Source: Elusimicrobiales bacterium (GTDB lineage: Bacteria > Elusimicrobiota > Elusimicrobia > Elusimicrobiales > Elusimicrobiaceae). From it: 64,000 nucleotides of DNA. The translations under genes and the position numbers were made by a program. The notes under the pieces were generated by a model that saw only the letters and a list, made by a program, of their open reading frames with translations, was not told where the DNA came from and searched no databases. How positions within the stretch are numbered: the first letter of the stretch is position 1; the number at the start of each line of letters is the position of its first letter. This document shows, piece by piece, positions 8,585 to 17,700 of the stretch. The DNA lies in the NCBI GenBank assembly GCA_041651175.1, contig JBAZJT010000010.1:1-64000 (forward strand), written 5' to 3'.

Positions 8585-8770
8585 GCCGGGCGGGAAAGCT
8601 CGCCCCCCGCCGCTAAAAACCGCAAGGCCCCGGAGGATGCAATGCGCTGCGCGGGGTTTTCCGGCCTGCCCTCTGAATGGCGGCATTTTGACTACCCCGG
8701 CTGGCAGTCCATGCCGGTCATGGATATCCCATTTTTTGAAAAGCTGTGGTGTATTGGCAAATGGCAGTGA
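8585..8770 (+). pseudogene. Decayed 3' fragment of the VanX-type dipeptidase domain
   Basis: The frame from about 8609 reads KNRKAPEDAMRCAGFSGLP, then SEWRHFDYPGWQSMPVMDIP, and ends at a TGA at 8768-8770. This is clearly homologous, at both DNA and protein level, to the last 50 or so codons of the fusion gene at 3563-4960. The catalytic EWWHFDY has become EWRHFDY and the C-terminus runs on into unrelated sequence. There is no start codon, zinc motif or upstream domain, so it is a remnant of a duplication or a recombination scar. From the next gene's stop to here no other coding signal is seen. Confidence 0.8.
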
Positions 8771-8786
8771 AAACGGAATCAAACCA

Positions 8787-8863
8787 CGAAACACACGAAA
8801 AGGGAACAAAAAAGTTTCCGGTAGTTGTTCCCGCCTTGTTCCAGAGCCTTTTCGTGTGTTTCG
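8787..8863. repeat. 17-bp perfect inverted repeat around a 43-base centre
   Basis: CGAAACACACGAAAAGG at 8787-8803 is exactly reverse-complemented at 8847-8863. The unit belongs to the 'ACCACGAAACACACGAAA' style of interspersed repeat common in environmental bacterial genomes. A transcript would fold into a long hairpin. The remaining bases between 8864 and 9025 show nothing I can name. Confidence 0.7.
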
Positions 8864-9025
8864 TTCGATGACGGACGTCGTTATTTTTGACATTTGTTTT
8901 TTTATTCGCGCGGTTGTTTCCGGCAATACGGGACAGCAAAATATGGCATCGTGGAAAAAATGGGTGATGTTGTGGGTTGCGCAGCCCTTGATATTGCCGC
9001 CGGGTTTTATTTAGAATTCGGTATC

Positions 9026-9424
9026 ATGGAACGGCGCAGATATACGCGCGGCTGGCGGGGGGCGCTGAAGATGACCATGTTCCGGCTCACCAATCCCCGC
9101 AGTCCGGCTGTGTGCAAAAATGTAAGCGCGGGCGGGCTGCTTATAGAGATTTCGGAACCGCTGGAAGCGGGCCGGGTGGTGTATTTTGAAATGGGATTTG
9201 CCGGCCTGCAGGCGTTCGCGGAGCAGTCCGGCTGCGCGCCCGGCGCGGCAAAAAACGACATTATAACCGGCCAGGCCCGCGTGGTGCGGACGGTCCATGT
9301 TAAAAATTTGTCGGCTTTCGGGTGGAATACCGGCCTGGAATTTGTCAACATGCCGCAGGAAACCGCGCAATTGCTGGACAAGTTCATAATAAGCAAAACC
9401 GGGCCGGGCCCGCTCCCCTCCTGA
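9026..9424 (+). CDS. PilZ-domain protein (candidate c-di-GMP receptor)
   Basis: This is a 132-residue protein starting at the ATG at 9026. It begins MERRRYTRGWRG, carrying the basic RxxxR switch of PilZ domains, and continues with CKNVSAGGLLIEISEPL, the matching (D/N)xSxxG motif. These two elements bind cyclic di-GMP. No other domain is attached, so it is a stand-alone receptor or adaptor, typically acting on motility, pili or exopolysaccharide. An in-frame extension to 8894 is rejected because it would begin in repeat-rich sequence and PilZ proteins normally start at this motif. No strong Shine-Dalgarno sequence is visible. Confidence 0.8.
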   Translation: MERRRYTRGWRGALKMTMFRLTNPRSPAVCKNVSAGGLLIEISEPLEAGRVVYFEMGFAGLQAFAEQSGCAPGAAKNDIITGQARVVRTVHVKNLSAFGWNTGLEFVNMPQETAQLLDKFIISKTGPGPLPS

Positions 9425-9497
9425 GCAACCCTTTTGTCCTGCAATCCCAATTCCGTTGTCCAAAAAAAACGGACGCTGTCGGTGTCGGGGAAATGGA

Positions 9498-9526
9498 TTG
9501 ACACGGCTGCCGCCGGAATATACAAT
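9498..9526 (+). promoter_or_regulatory. Near-consensus sigma70-type promoter of the structured RNA leader
   Basis: TTGACA (9498-9503), 17 bases, TACAAT (9521-9526). Predicted transcription start is near 9533, about 320 bases upstream of the next start codon, which leaves room for the structured RNA described at 9533-9760. Confidence 0.75.
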
Positions 9527-9532
9527 CTCACT

Positions 9533-9760
9533 GTGAAAGGTTTTGCGCGGGAGGTTTAACCGGCAAACAAAACACAATTTGAGAAGTTTAGGCTTCACCG
9601 GGACCATGCGTAAGAGCATGGTGCGCTCACTTTCCTTGCGGGAAGGGGCATAGGAAGAACTGGATTGAGGCCGCTTGATAGCTTGGCTTTGCGGCCAAGT
9701 GAAGGCGGCTTGTCATTTCTGGTTATCTTCCTAGCTGGAAATGATGGCCGCCGTTTTATT
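9533..9760 (+). ncRNA. Unassigned structured RNA / leader with alternative helices and terminator
   Basis: From the predicted start the RNA can form these helices. (1) ACCATGC 9603-9609 with GCATGGT 9616-9622. (2) CTTTCC 9630-9635 with GGGAAG 9640-9645. (3) A nested pair, GCCGC 9670-9674 with GCGGC 9705-9709, enclosing CTTGGC 9682-9687 with GCCAAG 9694-9699. (4) TAGGAAGA 9651-9658 with TCTTCCTA 9726-9733, which lies in the loop of (5), TCATTTC 9713-9719 with GAAATGA 9738-9744, so (4) and (5) would be a pseudoknot. (6) GGCGGC 9704-9709 with GCCGCC 9747-9752, continuous with (5) and followed by TTTTATTT: an intrinsic terminator. Helices 3 and 6 share 9705-9709 and exclude each other, as in a riboswitch or attenuator. 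I could not match it to a known class. It may instead be a stand-alone small RNA. Confidence 0.6.
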
Positions 9761-9850
9761 TCCCCGCTTGATTTTCCCTAGCCATCTGACCAGCTCAAAA
9801 TTCTGCGCGATAGCAATTCGCGCATTTTGCGGAGTTTGGAGGCAGGGGAT

Positions 9851-10573
9851 ATGAATTCATTCGGCGCGGGGAAAATGGTAATTTCCGTCATAACGCTGGC
9901 AATGACGGTTGCGGCAGCCGTTTCGGCGCAGGAAAACATCAGCATCGCCAACGGCGGCAATTTGCGCATAGACGCCTTCGGGACCTGTAAAGTCGTAACC
10001 AACAACACGGGGCATGCGCTTTACGTTCCGGTCTACAGCGCGGGCGAATGGACCGGAACAAACGGGTTTATAGCAAAGCACGGCTCCAATATAACGCTCA
10101 GCGAGTGCGGCTGCCTGGCGCAGACCGTTACATGGTCAAATTGCAGCGGCAGTGTCGGCGCGCTGGCCCACGGGGGAAGCACGTCTGTTTCAGACTCCAG
10201 GGCTGTGTGGGTGGGCTCCGCCGTTACCGTAACCTGCAACAGCGGAACGTTGAGTCAAAGCTCGCCCTCATGCTTTCACTGGTATGCGGGAACTAGAGGT
10301 CAAGGGGGAGACGGGTCTTCCTGCACTACAACATGCTCCTCGCATGGCGGCTACAATGCAGCCACCAAAACCTATGCCGGCTCCGCCGGAACCGACGCGC
10401 ACTGCCAGTCGGTGCTAAACACATTGGGAATTACGGACACGTGGTCTTCGCCGGGCTGTAATCAAGCGATAGGGTGCTCATTTTTTATCATAACAACAGG
10501 CAGATGCACCGTCGACACAACCGCCGACGCAACCGCTTATAACAGCCAGCGCGCCTGCGCCTGCAATCAGTAG
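9851..10573 (+). CDS. Secreted cysteine-rich protein of unknown function
   Basis: This 240-residue protein has a signal peptide (residues 1-26, ending VSA before QEN). The mature part is rich in Ser, Thr, Gly and Cys, with about sixteen cysteines, several paired (CGC, CAC, TTTC), suggesting disulphide bonding outside the cytoplasm. A C-terminal stretch (about residues 150-240) has Cys-rich turns such as SSPGCNQAIGC. I do not recognise the family. GGAGG and AGGGG precede the ATG at 9851. A perfect 7-bp hairpin (9804-9810 with 9818-9824) lies just before the ribosome-binding site, and the structured RNA lies upstream, so expression is probably controlled post-initiation. Confidence 0.65.
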   Translation: MNSFGAGKMVISVITLAMTVAAAVSAQENISIANGGNLRIDAFGTCKVVTNNTGHALYVPVYSAGEWTGTNGFIAKHGSNITLSECGCLAQTVTWSNCSGSVGALAHGGSTSVSDSRAVWVGSAVTVTCNSGTLSQSSPSCFHWYAGTRGQGGDGSSCTTTCSSHGGYNAATKTYAGSAGTDAHCQSVLNTLGITDTWSSPGCNQAIGCSFFIITTGRCTVDTTADATAYNSQRACACNQ

Positions 10574-10596
10574 CGCGGCCGGCCTTCTCTTTTCCG

Positions 10597-10626
10597 TTGC
10601 AGAGGAGCCCTCCGTTTGGCTATAAT
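10597..10626 (+). promoter_or_regulatory. Promoter of the polysaccharide operon
   Basis: TTGCAG (10597-10602), 18 bases, then a perfect TATAAT (10621-10626). The start would be near 10633, leaving a leader of about 100 bases that contains a short hairpin (GCCGG/CCGGC near 10666-10681). All following genes to 32339 are on this strand with overlaps or gaps of at most 12 bases, so this may drive the whole set. Confidence 0.65.
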
Positions 10627-10733
10627 TGCATAAGGCGTCTTAAGTGTGTTTTTCGCCAATGCGGCTGCCGGTGAACTCCGGCATATTTCGCAATACAAAA
10701 GGCGTAAAATAAATGTCATCTCCAGGAGTTCTG

Positions 10734-11759
10734 ATGGCTGAGGAGACGGCGGCGGAATCTGTTCTGGCTGGCGGTCCGGTTTCCCGGAAGGATGGCATCT
10801 GGGTGGAAACCGGAGCGCTCGGCTCCTATTCCGACGTTGAAGGCAGGGAAAACGAGATTTTGGACGAACTTAAAAAGCGGCCCTGGCTGGACGTCGTCCG
10901 CGAAAAATACCATAAAAGCAATCCCTGGCTCTACAGCATTATAACCGACAGGGGGCGCGGCCTTTTCCTTGAAATGCTGCCGCTGCCGCAGGAAGGCAAT
11001 TTCCTGGACGTCGGCTCCGGCTGGGGGCAGGCGGCAATTCCGCTGGCAAAAAGGGGATTGTCGGTATTCTGCCTTGATATTTCCGAGGGACGGCTTTCCG
11101 TGCTGCGCGAAATCGCGCGGCAGGAAGGCGTCGCCCCCGCCTGCCTGTGCGGCAATTTCCTCACCTATCCGCTGGCGGCGGAGCGGTTTGACGGAATCAT
11201 TTTCAACGGCTCGCTTGAGTGGATAGCGCTGGGACATGACGGCCCCGTCCGCGCGCTTCAGGAACAGGCGCTTGCGAAGGCGTTCTCGCTGCTGAAACCG
11301 GGCGGGCTGCTTTACATCGGGATAGAAAACGCGCTGGGCCTTAAATACGTCCTGGGCTCGCCGGACGACCATACCTGCCTGCCGTATGTGAACATACTGG
11401 ATTTTGACGAGGCCAACGCCCGCCACCGCCAGCAGCGGCAGGACCGTCCCCTGCGCGCCAGAACCTGGACGCTGGCGGATTACCGCCGCATGCTTGAAGG
11501 CGCGGGGTTCGCGGTTTCCGAGGTTTACGGCTGTTTCCCGGATTACAAAATAATACGCGATATGGTGCCGCTTTCCCAGGTCAACAAATGGCTGCTGGCG
11601 GGCCGGCTGAACTGGGAGGAGCATGACAACGGCCTGCCGCTGGCCTGCGCGCCGCTGCTGAAACCGCTTTACAAGGCGCTGGCCGCCAACGGCGCGGCGG
11701 AATTGTTCTGCCCGTCCTACGGGATTGCCGCCGTAAAACCAGCCGGGGGGCAAAGCTGA
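10734..11759 (+). CDS. SAM-dependent methyltransferase coupled to the giant glycosyltransferase (WbdD-like MTase part)
   Basis: This 341-residue protein starts at ATG 10734, with AGGAG six bases upstream; an ATG at 10713 lacks one. FLDVGSGWGQAAIPLAKRG is SAM motif I and CLDISEGRL is motif II. The gene ends TGATG, directly overlapping the start of the 2377-residue gene, so the two are co-translated. In E. coli O9a, WbdD is a single chain of methyltransferase, kinase and coiled coil that caps O-antigen with methyl phosphate. Here the methyltransferase is a separate but coupled protein. It would act at the cytoplasmic face of the membrane on a glycan non-reducing end or its phosphate. The WbdD link is an inference from gene order. 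Confidence 0.75.
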   Translation: MAEETAAESVLAGGPVSRKDGIWVETGALGSYSDVEGRENEILDELKKRPWLDVVREKYHKSNPWLYSIITDRGRGLFLEMLPLPQEGNFLDVGSGWGQAAIPLAKRGLSVFCLDISEGRLSVLREIARQEGVAPACLCGNFLTYPLAAERFDGIIFNGSLEWIALGHDGPVRALQEQALAKAFSLLKPGGLLYIGIENALGLKYVLGSPDDHTCLPYVNILDFDEANARHRQQRQDRPLRARTWTLADYRRMLEGAGFAVSEVYGCFPDYKIIRDMVPLSQVNKWLLAGRLNWEEHDNGLPLACAPLLKPLYKALAANGAAELFCPSYGIAAVKPAGGQS

Positions 11760-14700
11760 TGGCGCCGCGCGTCATAACGCTTCTGCGAGAGAAGGGGCTG
11801 CTCTCCAAAGAGCAGGCCAAGGGCGCGTCGCTGCGGCTGGCGCTCAATCAGGTCAACCGCCCGCAGGAGAAAACGCAGAAGCGGTTTTCGGTTTACATAT
11901 CCGGCAGGCCGGAACTGCATGTGCGCTTCGTGCCGGACGCGCTGGGGACCGCGCCCGCGCATATAGAAAAAATCTACTCGCTCTATTCAAGGGCGCAGAC
12001 TTTCGGCATTCCCGCGCTGCACGCCGCCATAACGGCGGACAAAGGCGTGTATTTCGTTGAGGATTACATAGAGCATTCCGCCTCGCTGGAGCAGTTGTGC
12101 GCGGCGGGCAAAGTCCCCGCGGCGGACTCGGCTGCGATAGTGCGCGCCGCGCTGGATGAAATCTGGTCATGGGGCGAGCCGGCGTCCGACGAGTTTGTCA
12201 ACGCCGAGCTGGAAAAATACTCCGCCCTGCTGCGCGGCATTTTCCCGCATGAGGAATCCGTCCGCAAGGCGGCTTTTGATTATCTTGGCGAATGCGTCCG
12301 CTCCCACAAAAACGGGATGAGGCTGGTCTGGTCCACCGGCGACATACTGGATCGCAATTTCCTCTTCTCCGGCGGCAAATGGCGGCTTATAGATTTTGAA
12401 TTCAGCCATCCCACGCTGTTTTTTGCCAAGGAAGCCTACCGGAGCCTTTTCTATTCCCCCGCCATGAAGGCGCTGCGCGCGGGGGATTTGTTCTCCCATC
12501 TCAACGGAATGCCCGACGGCGCGCTTTACATGGCCGCCCTTGTCTGGGAATGGGGGCTGCAAACCATGGCGGTGGACCCGGCCAACCATCCGGCGGTGCT
12601 GGCCGAATACAGGGGCAAAATCATTTCGCATCTGGACGGGCTGGCCTCTTCCGGCGCGGCGCATGTGCCGGAAAACAGCCTGCTCAAAACCGCCTACGAG
12701 GCCGCCAAATCCGCCGGACAGAACAGGGCCGAGGCCGAAAAACTGCGCGCCGAGGCCGGCAAAGCCCGCGAAGAGGCGGCCCTGGCCCGCCGCGAGTTTG
12801 ACACATTCCGCGCCGAGACCGAGAAGAAACTATCCGAACTCTCCGCCATGTCGGAGGAGCGGCTGCTCTGGGGCAAATCGCTTGAGGCGGAGCTGGACAA
12901 GACCCGCGGCGAATACCGCCAGCTCATACGCGAATTTGACGAGAGAAACAACCGCGCCGGCTCGCTGGACGCGGAGCTGAAATCCCTGCGCGCCGCGCAT
13001 GACGCCCTTGCCGTGGAAGCGGACAGCCTGCGCGCCGGATTGTCGGCAGGCGAGCGCGCCCGGCAGGAAGCGGCCCTTTCAGAGGATCGTTTGCGCTGGG
13101 GCAAGTCGCTGGAAGCGGATTTGGAAAAGCTGCGCGGCGAATACCGCCGTCTCAACGGCGAATTTGAGGAAAGAACCAAATGGGCCAAATCGCTGGACGC
13201 GGAACTTGAAAAAACGCGCAGGGATTCCGCCAAAGCCAATGCGGAAATCTCCGCCATGTCGGAAGAACGGCTGCGCTGGGGAAAATCGCTGGAGGCGGAG
13301 CTTGAAAAAGCGCGCGTAGACCATAAGCGCCTGTCCGCCGAATTTGACGAGAGAAGCGGCTGGGCCAAGTCGCTGGATACGGAGCTTAATTCGCTTAAAG
13401 CCGCCTTCGCCGGGTTGAAAGCGGAGGCTGAAAAGGCCCGCGCGGATTCTTCAAGTCTTGACAGCGCGCTGGACGAGCGGACGAAATGGGCCAAGTCGCT
13501 GGAAGCGGAGCTTGAGAAAGCCCGCGGCGAATACCGCCGTCTCAACGGCGAGCTTGAGGAAAAAGCGAAGTGGGCCAAGTCTCTGGATACGGAGCTTAAT
13601 TCCCTCAAGCCCGCTTTCGGCGGGCTCAAAGCCGAGGCTGACAGGGCCCGCGCGGATTGTGCGCGCCTTAACGGCGAGCTTGAGGAAAAAGCGAAATGGG
13701 CGAAATCGCTGGACGCGGAGCTTAATTCCCTCAAGCCCGCTTTCGGCGGGCTCAAAGCCGAGACTGACAGGGCCCGCGCGGATTGTGCGCGCCTTAACGG
13801 CGAGCTTGAGGAAAAAGCGAAATGGGCGAAATCGCTGGACGCGGAGCTTGAAAAGACGCGCAGGGATTTTGCCAAAGCCCATGCGGAAATCTCCGCCATG
13901 TCGGAAGAGCGGCTGCGCTGGGGCAAATCGCTGGAGGCGGAGCTTGAAAAAGCGCGCGTAGACCATAAGCGTCTGTCCGCCGAATTTGACGAGAGAAGCG
14001 GCTGGGCCAAGTCGCTGGATACGGAGCTTAATTCGCTTAAAGCCGCCTTCACCGGGTTGAAAGCGGAGGCCGAAAAGGCCCGCGCGGATTCCTCGAACCT
14101 TAACAGCGTGCTGGATGAGCGGACGAAATGGGCCAAATCGCTGGAAACCGAACTTGAAAAGGCCCGCGGCGAATACCGCCGTATTAATGAAGAACTGGAT
14201 GAAAGAACGAAGTGGGCCAAGTCTCTGGATACGGAGCTTAATTCCCTCAAGCCCGCTTTCGGTGGGCTCAAAGCCGAGGCTGACAGGGCCCGCGCGGATT
14301 GTGCGCGCCTTAACGGCGAGCTTGAGGAAAAAGCGAAATGGGCGAAATCGCTGGACGCGGAGCTTGAAAAGACGCGCAGGGATTTTGCCAAAGCCCATGC
14401 GGAAATCTCCGCCATGTCGGAAGAGCGGCTGCGCTGGGGCAAATCGCTGGAGGCGGAACTTGAAAAAGCGCGCGCCGACCATAAGCGCCTGTCCGCCGAA
14501 TTTGACGAGCGAAGCAACTGGGCCAAGTCGCTGGATACGGAGCTTAATTCGCTCAAAACCGCCTTCGCCGGGGTGAAAGCGGAAGCTGAAAAGGCCCGCG
14601 CGGATTCTTCGAGCCTTAACAGCGCGCTGGACGAGCGGACGAAATGGGCCAAGTCGCTGGAAACCGAGCTTGAGAAAGCCCGCGGCGAACACCGCCGCCT

Positions 14701-17700
14701 TAGCGGCGAGTTTGAGGAGAAAGCGAAGTGGGCCAAGTCTCTGGATACGGAGCTTAATTCCCTCAAGCCCGCTTTCGGCGGGCTCAAAGCCGAGGCTGAC
14801 AGGGCCCGCGCGGATTGTGCGCGCCTTAACGGCGAGCTTGAGGAAAAAGCGAAATGGGCGAAATCGCTGGACGCGGAGCTTGAAAAGACGCGCAGGGATT
14901 TTGCCAAAGCCCATGCGGAAATCTCCGCCATGTCGGAAGAGCGGCTGCGCTGGGGCAAATCGCTGGAGGCGGAACTTGAAAAAGCGCGCGCCGACCATAA
15001 GCGCCTGTCCGCCGAATTTGACGAGCGAAGCAACTGGGCCAAGTCGCTGGATACGGAGCTTAATTCGCTTAAAGCCGCCTTCGCCGGGCTGAAAGCGGAG
15101 GCCGAAAAGGCCCGCGCGGATTCTTCAAGCCTTAACAGCGCGCTGGACGAGCGGACGAAATGGGCCAAGTCGCTGGAAGCGGAGCTTGAAAAAGCCCGCG
15201 GCGAATACCGCCGTCTCAACGGCGAGCTTGAGGAAAAAGCGAAGTGGGCCAAGTCGCTGGATACGGAGCTTAATTCACTTAAAGCCGCCTTCGCCGGGGT
15301 GAAAGCAGAGGCGGACAAAGCCCGGGCGGACTGCGCCAACATTAACAGCGTGCTGGATGAGCGGACGAAATGGGCCAAGTCGCTGGAAACCGAACTTGAG
15401 AAAGCTTGCGGCGAATACCGCCGTCTCAAGGGCGAGATTGAGGAAAAAGCGAAATACGCCAAATCGCTGGAGACGGAACTAAATTCGCTTAAATCTGCCT
15501 TCGCCGGGGTGAAGGCGGAGGCTGAAAAAGCCCGCGCGGATTCTTCAAGCCTTGGCAGCGCGCTGGACGAGCGGACGAAATTGGCCAAGTCGCTGGAAAC
15601 CGAACTTGAAAAGGTCCGCGGCGAATACCGCCGTCTCAAGGGCGAGATTGAGGAAAAAGCGAAATACGCCAAATCGCTGGAGACGGAACTAAATTTGCTG
15701 CGCGCCGCGCACGGCAGGCTTAAAGCGGATTCCGATAAATTCCGCGCCGAAGCCGCCGCGCTTTCCGAAGAGCGTCTGCGCCGAAGCAAATTGCTGGAAT
15801 CCGAGCTTGAAAGAGCGCGCGCCGACCATAAACGTTTGACTGCCGAATTTGACGAGAGAAGCAACCGGGCCAAATCGCTGGAGACGGAACTTGAAAAAAC
15901 GCGCGGCGAGCTGTCCGGCGCGCGGGCGGATGCGGATAAATTCCGCGCTGAAGCGCTGAGGGAGCGCGCCCAGTCCGCGCGGCTGAGCTCCGGGCTGGAC
16001 CAGGCGCATGCCATAACCTCCCGCGCGCAAACCGAAATATCGCTGCTCAACAACGAACTGGCCCAGACCCGCGCGGAGGCCGCCGCGCATGCCAAAGCCG
16101 CCTCCGAAAAAACAACAGCTCTGGAAAGCGGGCTGGAAGCCTCGCGCCGTGAAGCTGCGTCCGCGCGCGGGGAGCTTGAGGGTGTCCGTTCGGAACTGGA
16201 CAAATCCCGCGCCGAGACTTCAAAACTGCATGCGGATTTCGCAAAGCTGCGCGGGGAGCTCAATAATTCGCTGGCCGGAGCGGGCAGGTCGCGCGCCGAG
16301 CTTGAAGCCGCGCGCGCCGACTCCGAAAAATTCCAGACCGAGGCGGGCCGGCTGCGCGCCGCCAACGCGCGGCTGCAATCCGACGCCGCCGCCGACGTCC
16401 GGTCCGCAGCCGACAGGGCCGCTTTGCTTGAAAAGGAGATTGACGCCTCCTGCCGGGACGCGGCCTCCGCGCGCGCGGAACTGGCGCAGTCGCGGGAGGA
16501 GGCGGGCAAAATCCGCTCCGAGCTGTCCCAGGTGTGTTCCGAGCTGGAAAAACGGCAGGCGGAGACGGTTCAGAAGGATGCCCAGATTCACGATTTGGCA
16601 AAACGCCTGCTGTCCGGTGAGAAACTGGTGGCGGAAGTGATGTATTCGCGCTCCTGGCGGCTGACGCATCCGGGCAGGCTGGCGGGCAGGGCCGCGCGCA
16701 AAATGCTGCGCGTCTGCGGCATGCTGCCCGCCGGGGCCGCGGCGCCCGCGGAGGAAACCGCGCCCGCCGGCAAATGCGAGAAGATGAGGCTGCGGCTGGG
16801 CCTCAAGCTGGTGGAAATCGGAAAAAAAGTTTACCGCCGGCTGCCGGTTTCGCCGCAGACGAGATGGTTCCTCAAGCGGCTGGTGTTCCGCGTTTCGGGC
16901 AGGCTGCTGAGCCATACGCCCACATATCCCTCGTTTATTGAGGAAACTAAATTCTGGGACAAGCTGCGCAGCCGCCCGTTGTGTTTCACCAAATGGCCGG
17001 AGCCGAAGGTTTCCATAATAATTCCGGTGCACGGCCAGTACAATTTCACCTTCAACTGCCTGCAATCCATACAGCAAAACACCGTGGTGCCATATGAGGT
17101 GATAGTGGTTGACGACCGCTCCCCGGACCTGACGGCGAAAATGCTTTCGTATATTGAAGGCATCCGCGTGATAGGCAATAGCCGGAACCTGGGATTTTTG
17201 CGCTCCTGCAATCTGGGCGCCAGCCGCGCGCGGGGCGAGTATGCCGTTTTCCTCAACAACGACACGTTGGTCCACCCCGGCTGGATGAAGGAACTGCTGG
17301 GCACCTTTGACATCGCGCCGGACGCCGGCCTTGCCGGCGCCAAGCTGGTTTACCCCGACGGGCGGCTTCAGGAGGCGGGCGGCATAATCTGGCGCGACGG
17401 CTCCGGCTGGAATTACGGCCGGCTGGACGACGCCTCCAAACCGCAGTACAACTATCTGCGCGAGGTTGACTACTGCTCCGGCGCGTGCATCGCCGTCCCG
17501 CTTAAGCTGTGGAACCGGCTGGGCGGTTTTGACACGGATTACGCCCCGGCCTACTGCGAGGATTCCGATTTCGCGTTCAAGGTGCGCCAGGCGGGCAGGA
17601 AGGTGTATTACCAGCCCCTGTCGGTGATAACGCATTTTGAGGGCGTCTCCTGCGGGACCGATATAAACTCCGGCGTCAAGAAGCATCAGATGGTTAACGC

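Noticed and set aside
8894..9025. Longer start for the PilZ protein
   Set aside because: The additional 44 codons lie in repeat-rich sequence and precede the normal PilZ beginning.
9533..9760. Assignment of the RNA to a named class (6S, SRP, RNase P, tmRNA, TPP, FMN, SAM, lysine, c-di-GMP-I, cobalamin, fluoride)
   Set aside because: None of the invariant core sequences of these classes could be found.
13196..15385. Regular DNA repeats considered as a CRISPR array
   Set aside because: There are no spacers; the repeats are adjoining, in-frame coding modules with heptad periodicity.
12694..16509. A 1271-codon open frame on the minus strand
   Set aside because: It is an antisense shadow of the repetitive coiled coil; Ser/Leu/Ala-rich low-complexity translation with no domain, while the plus strand is continuous with known domains.
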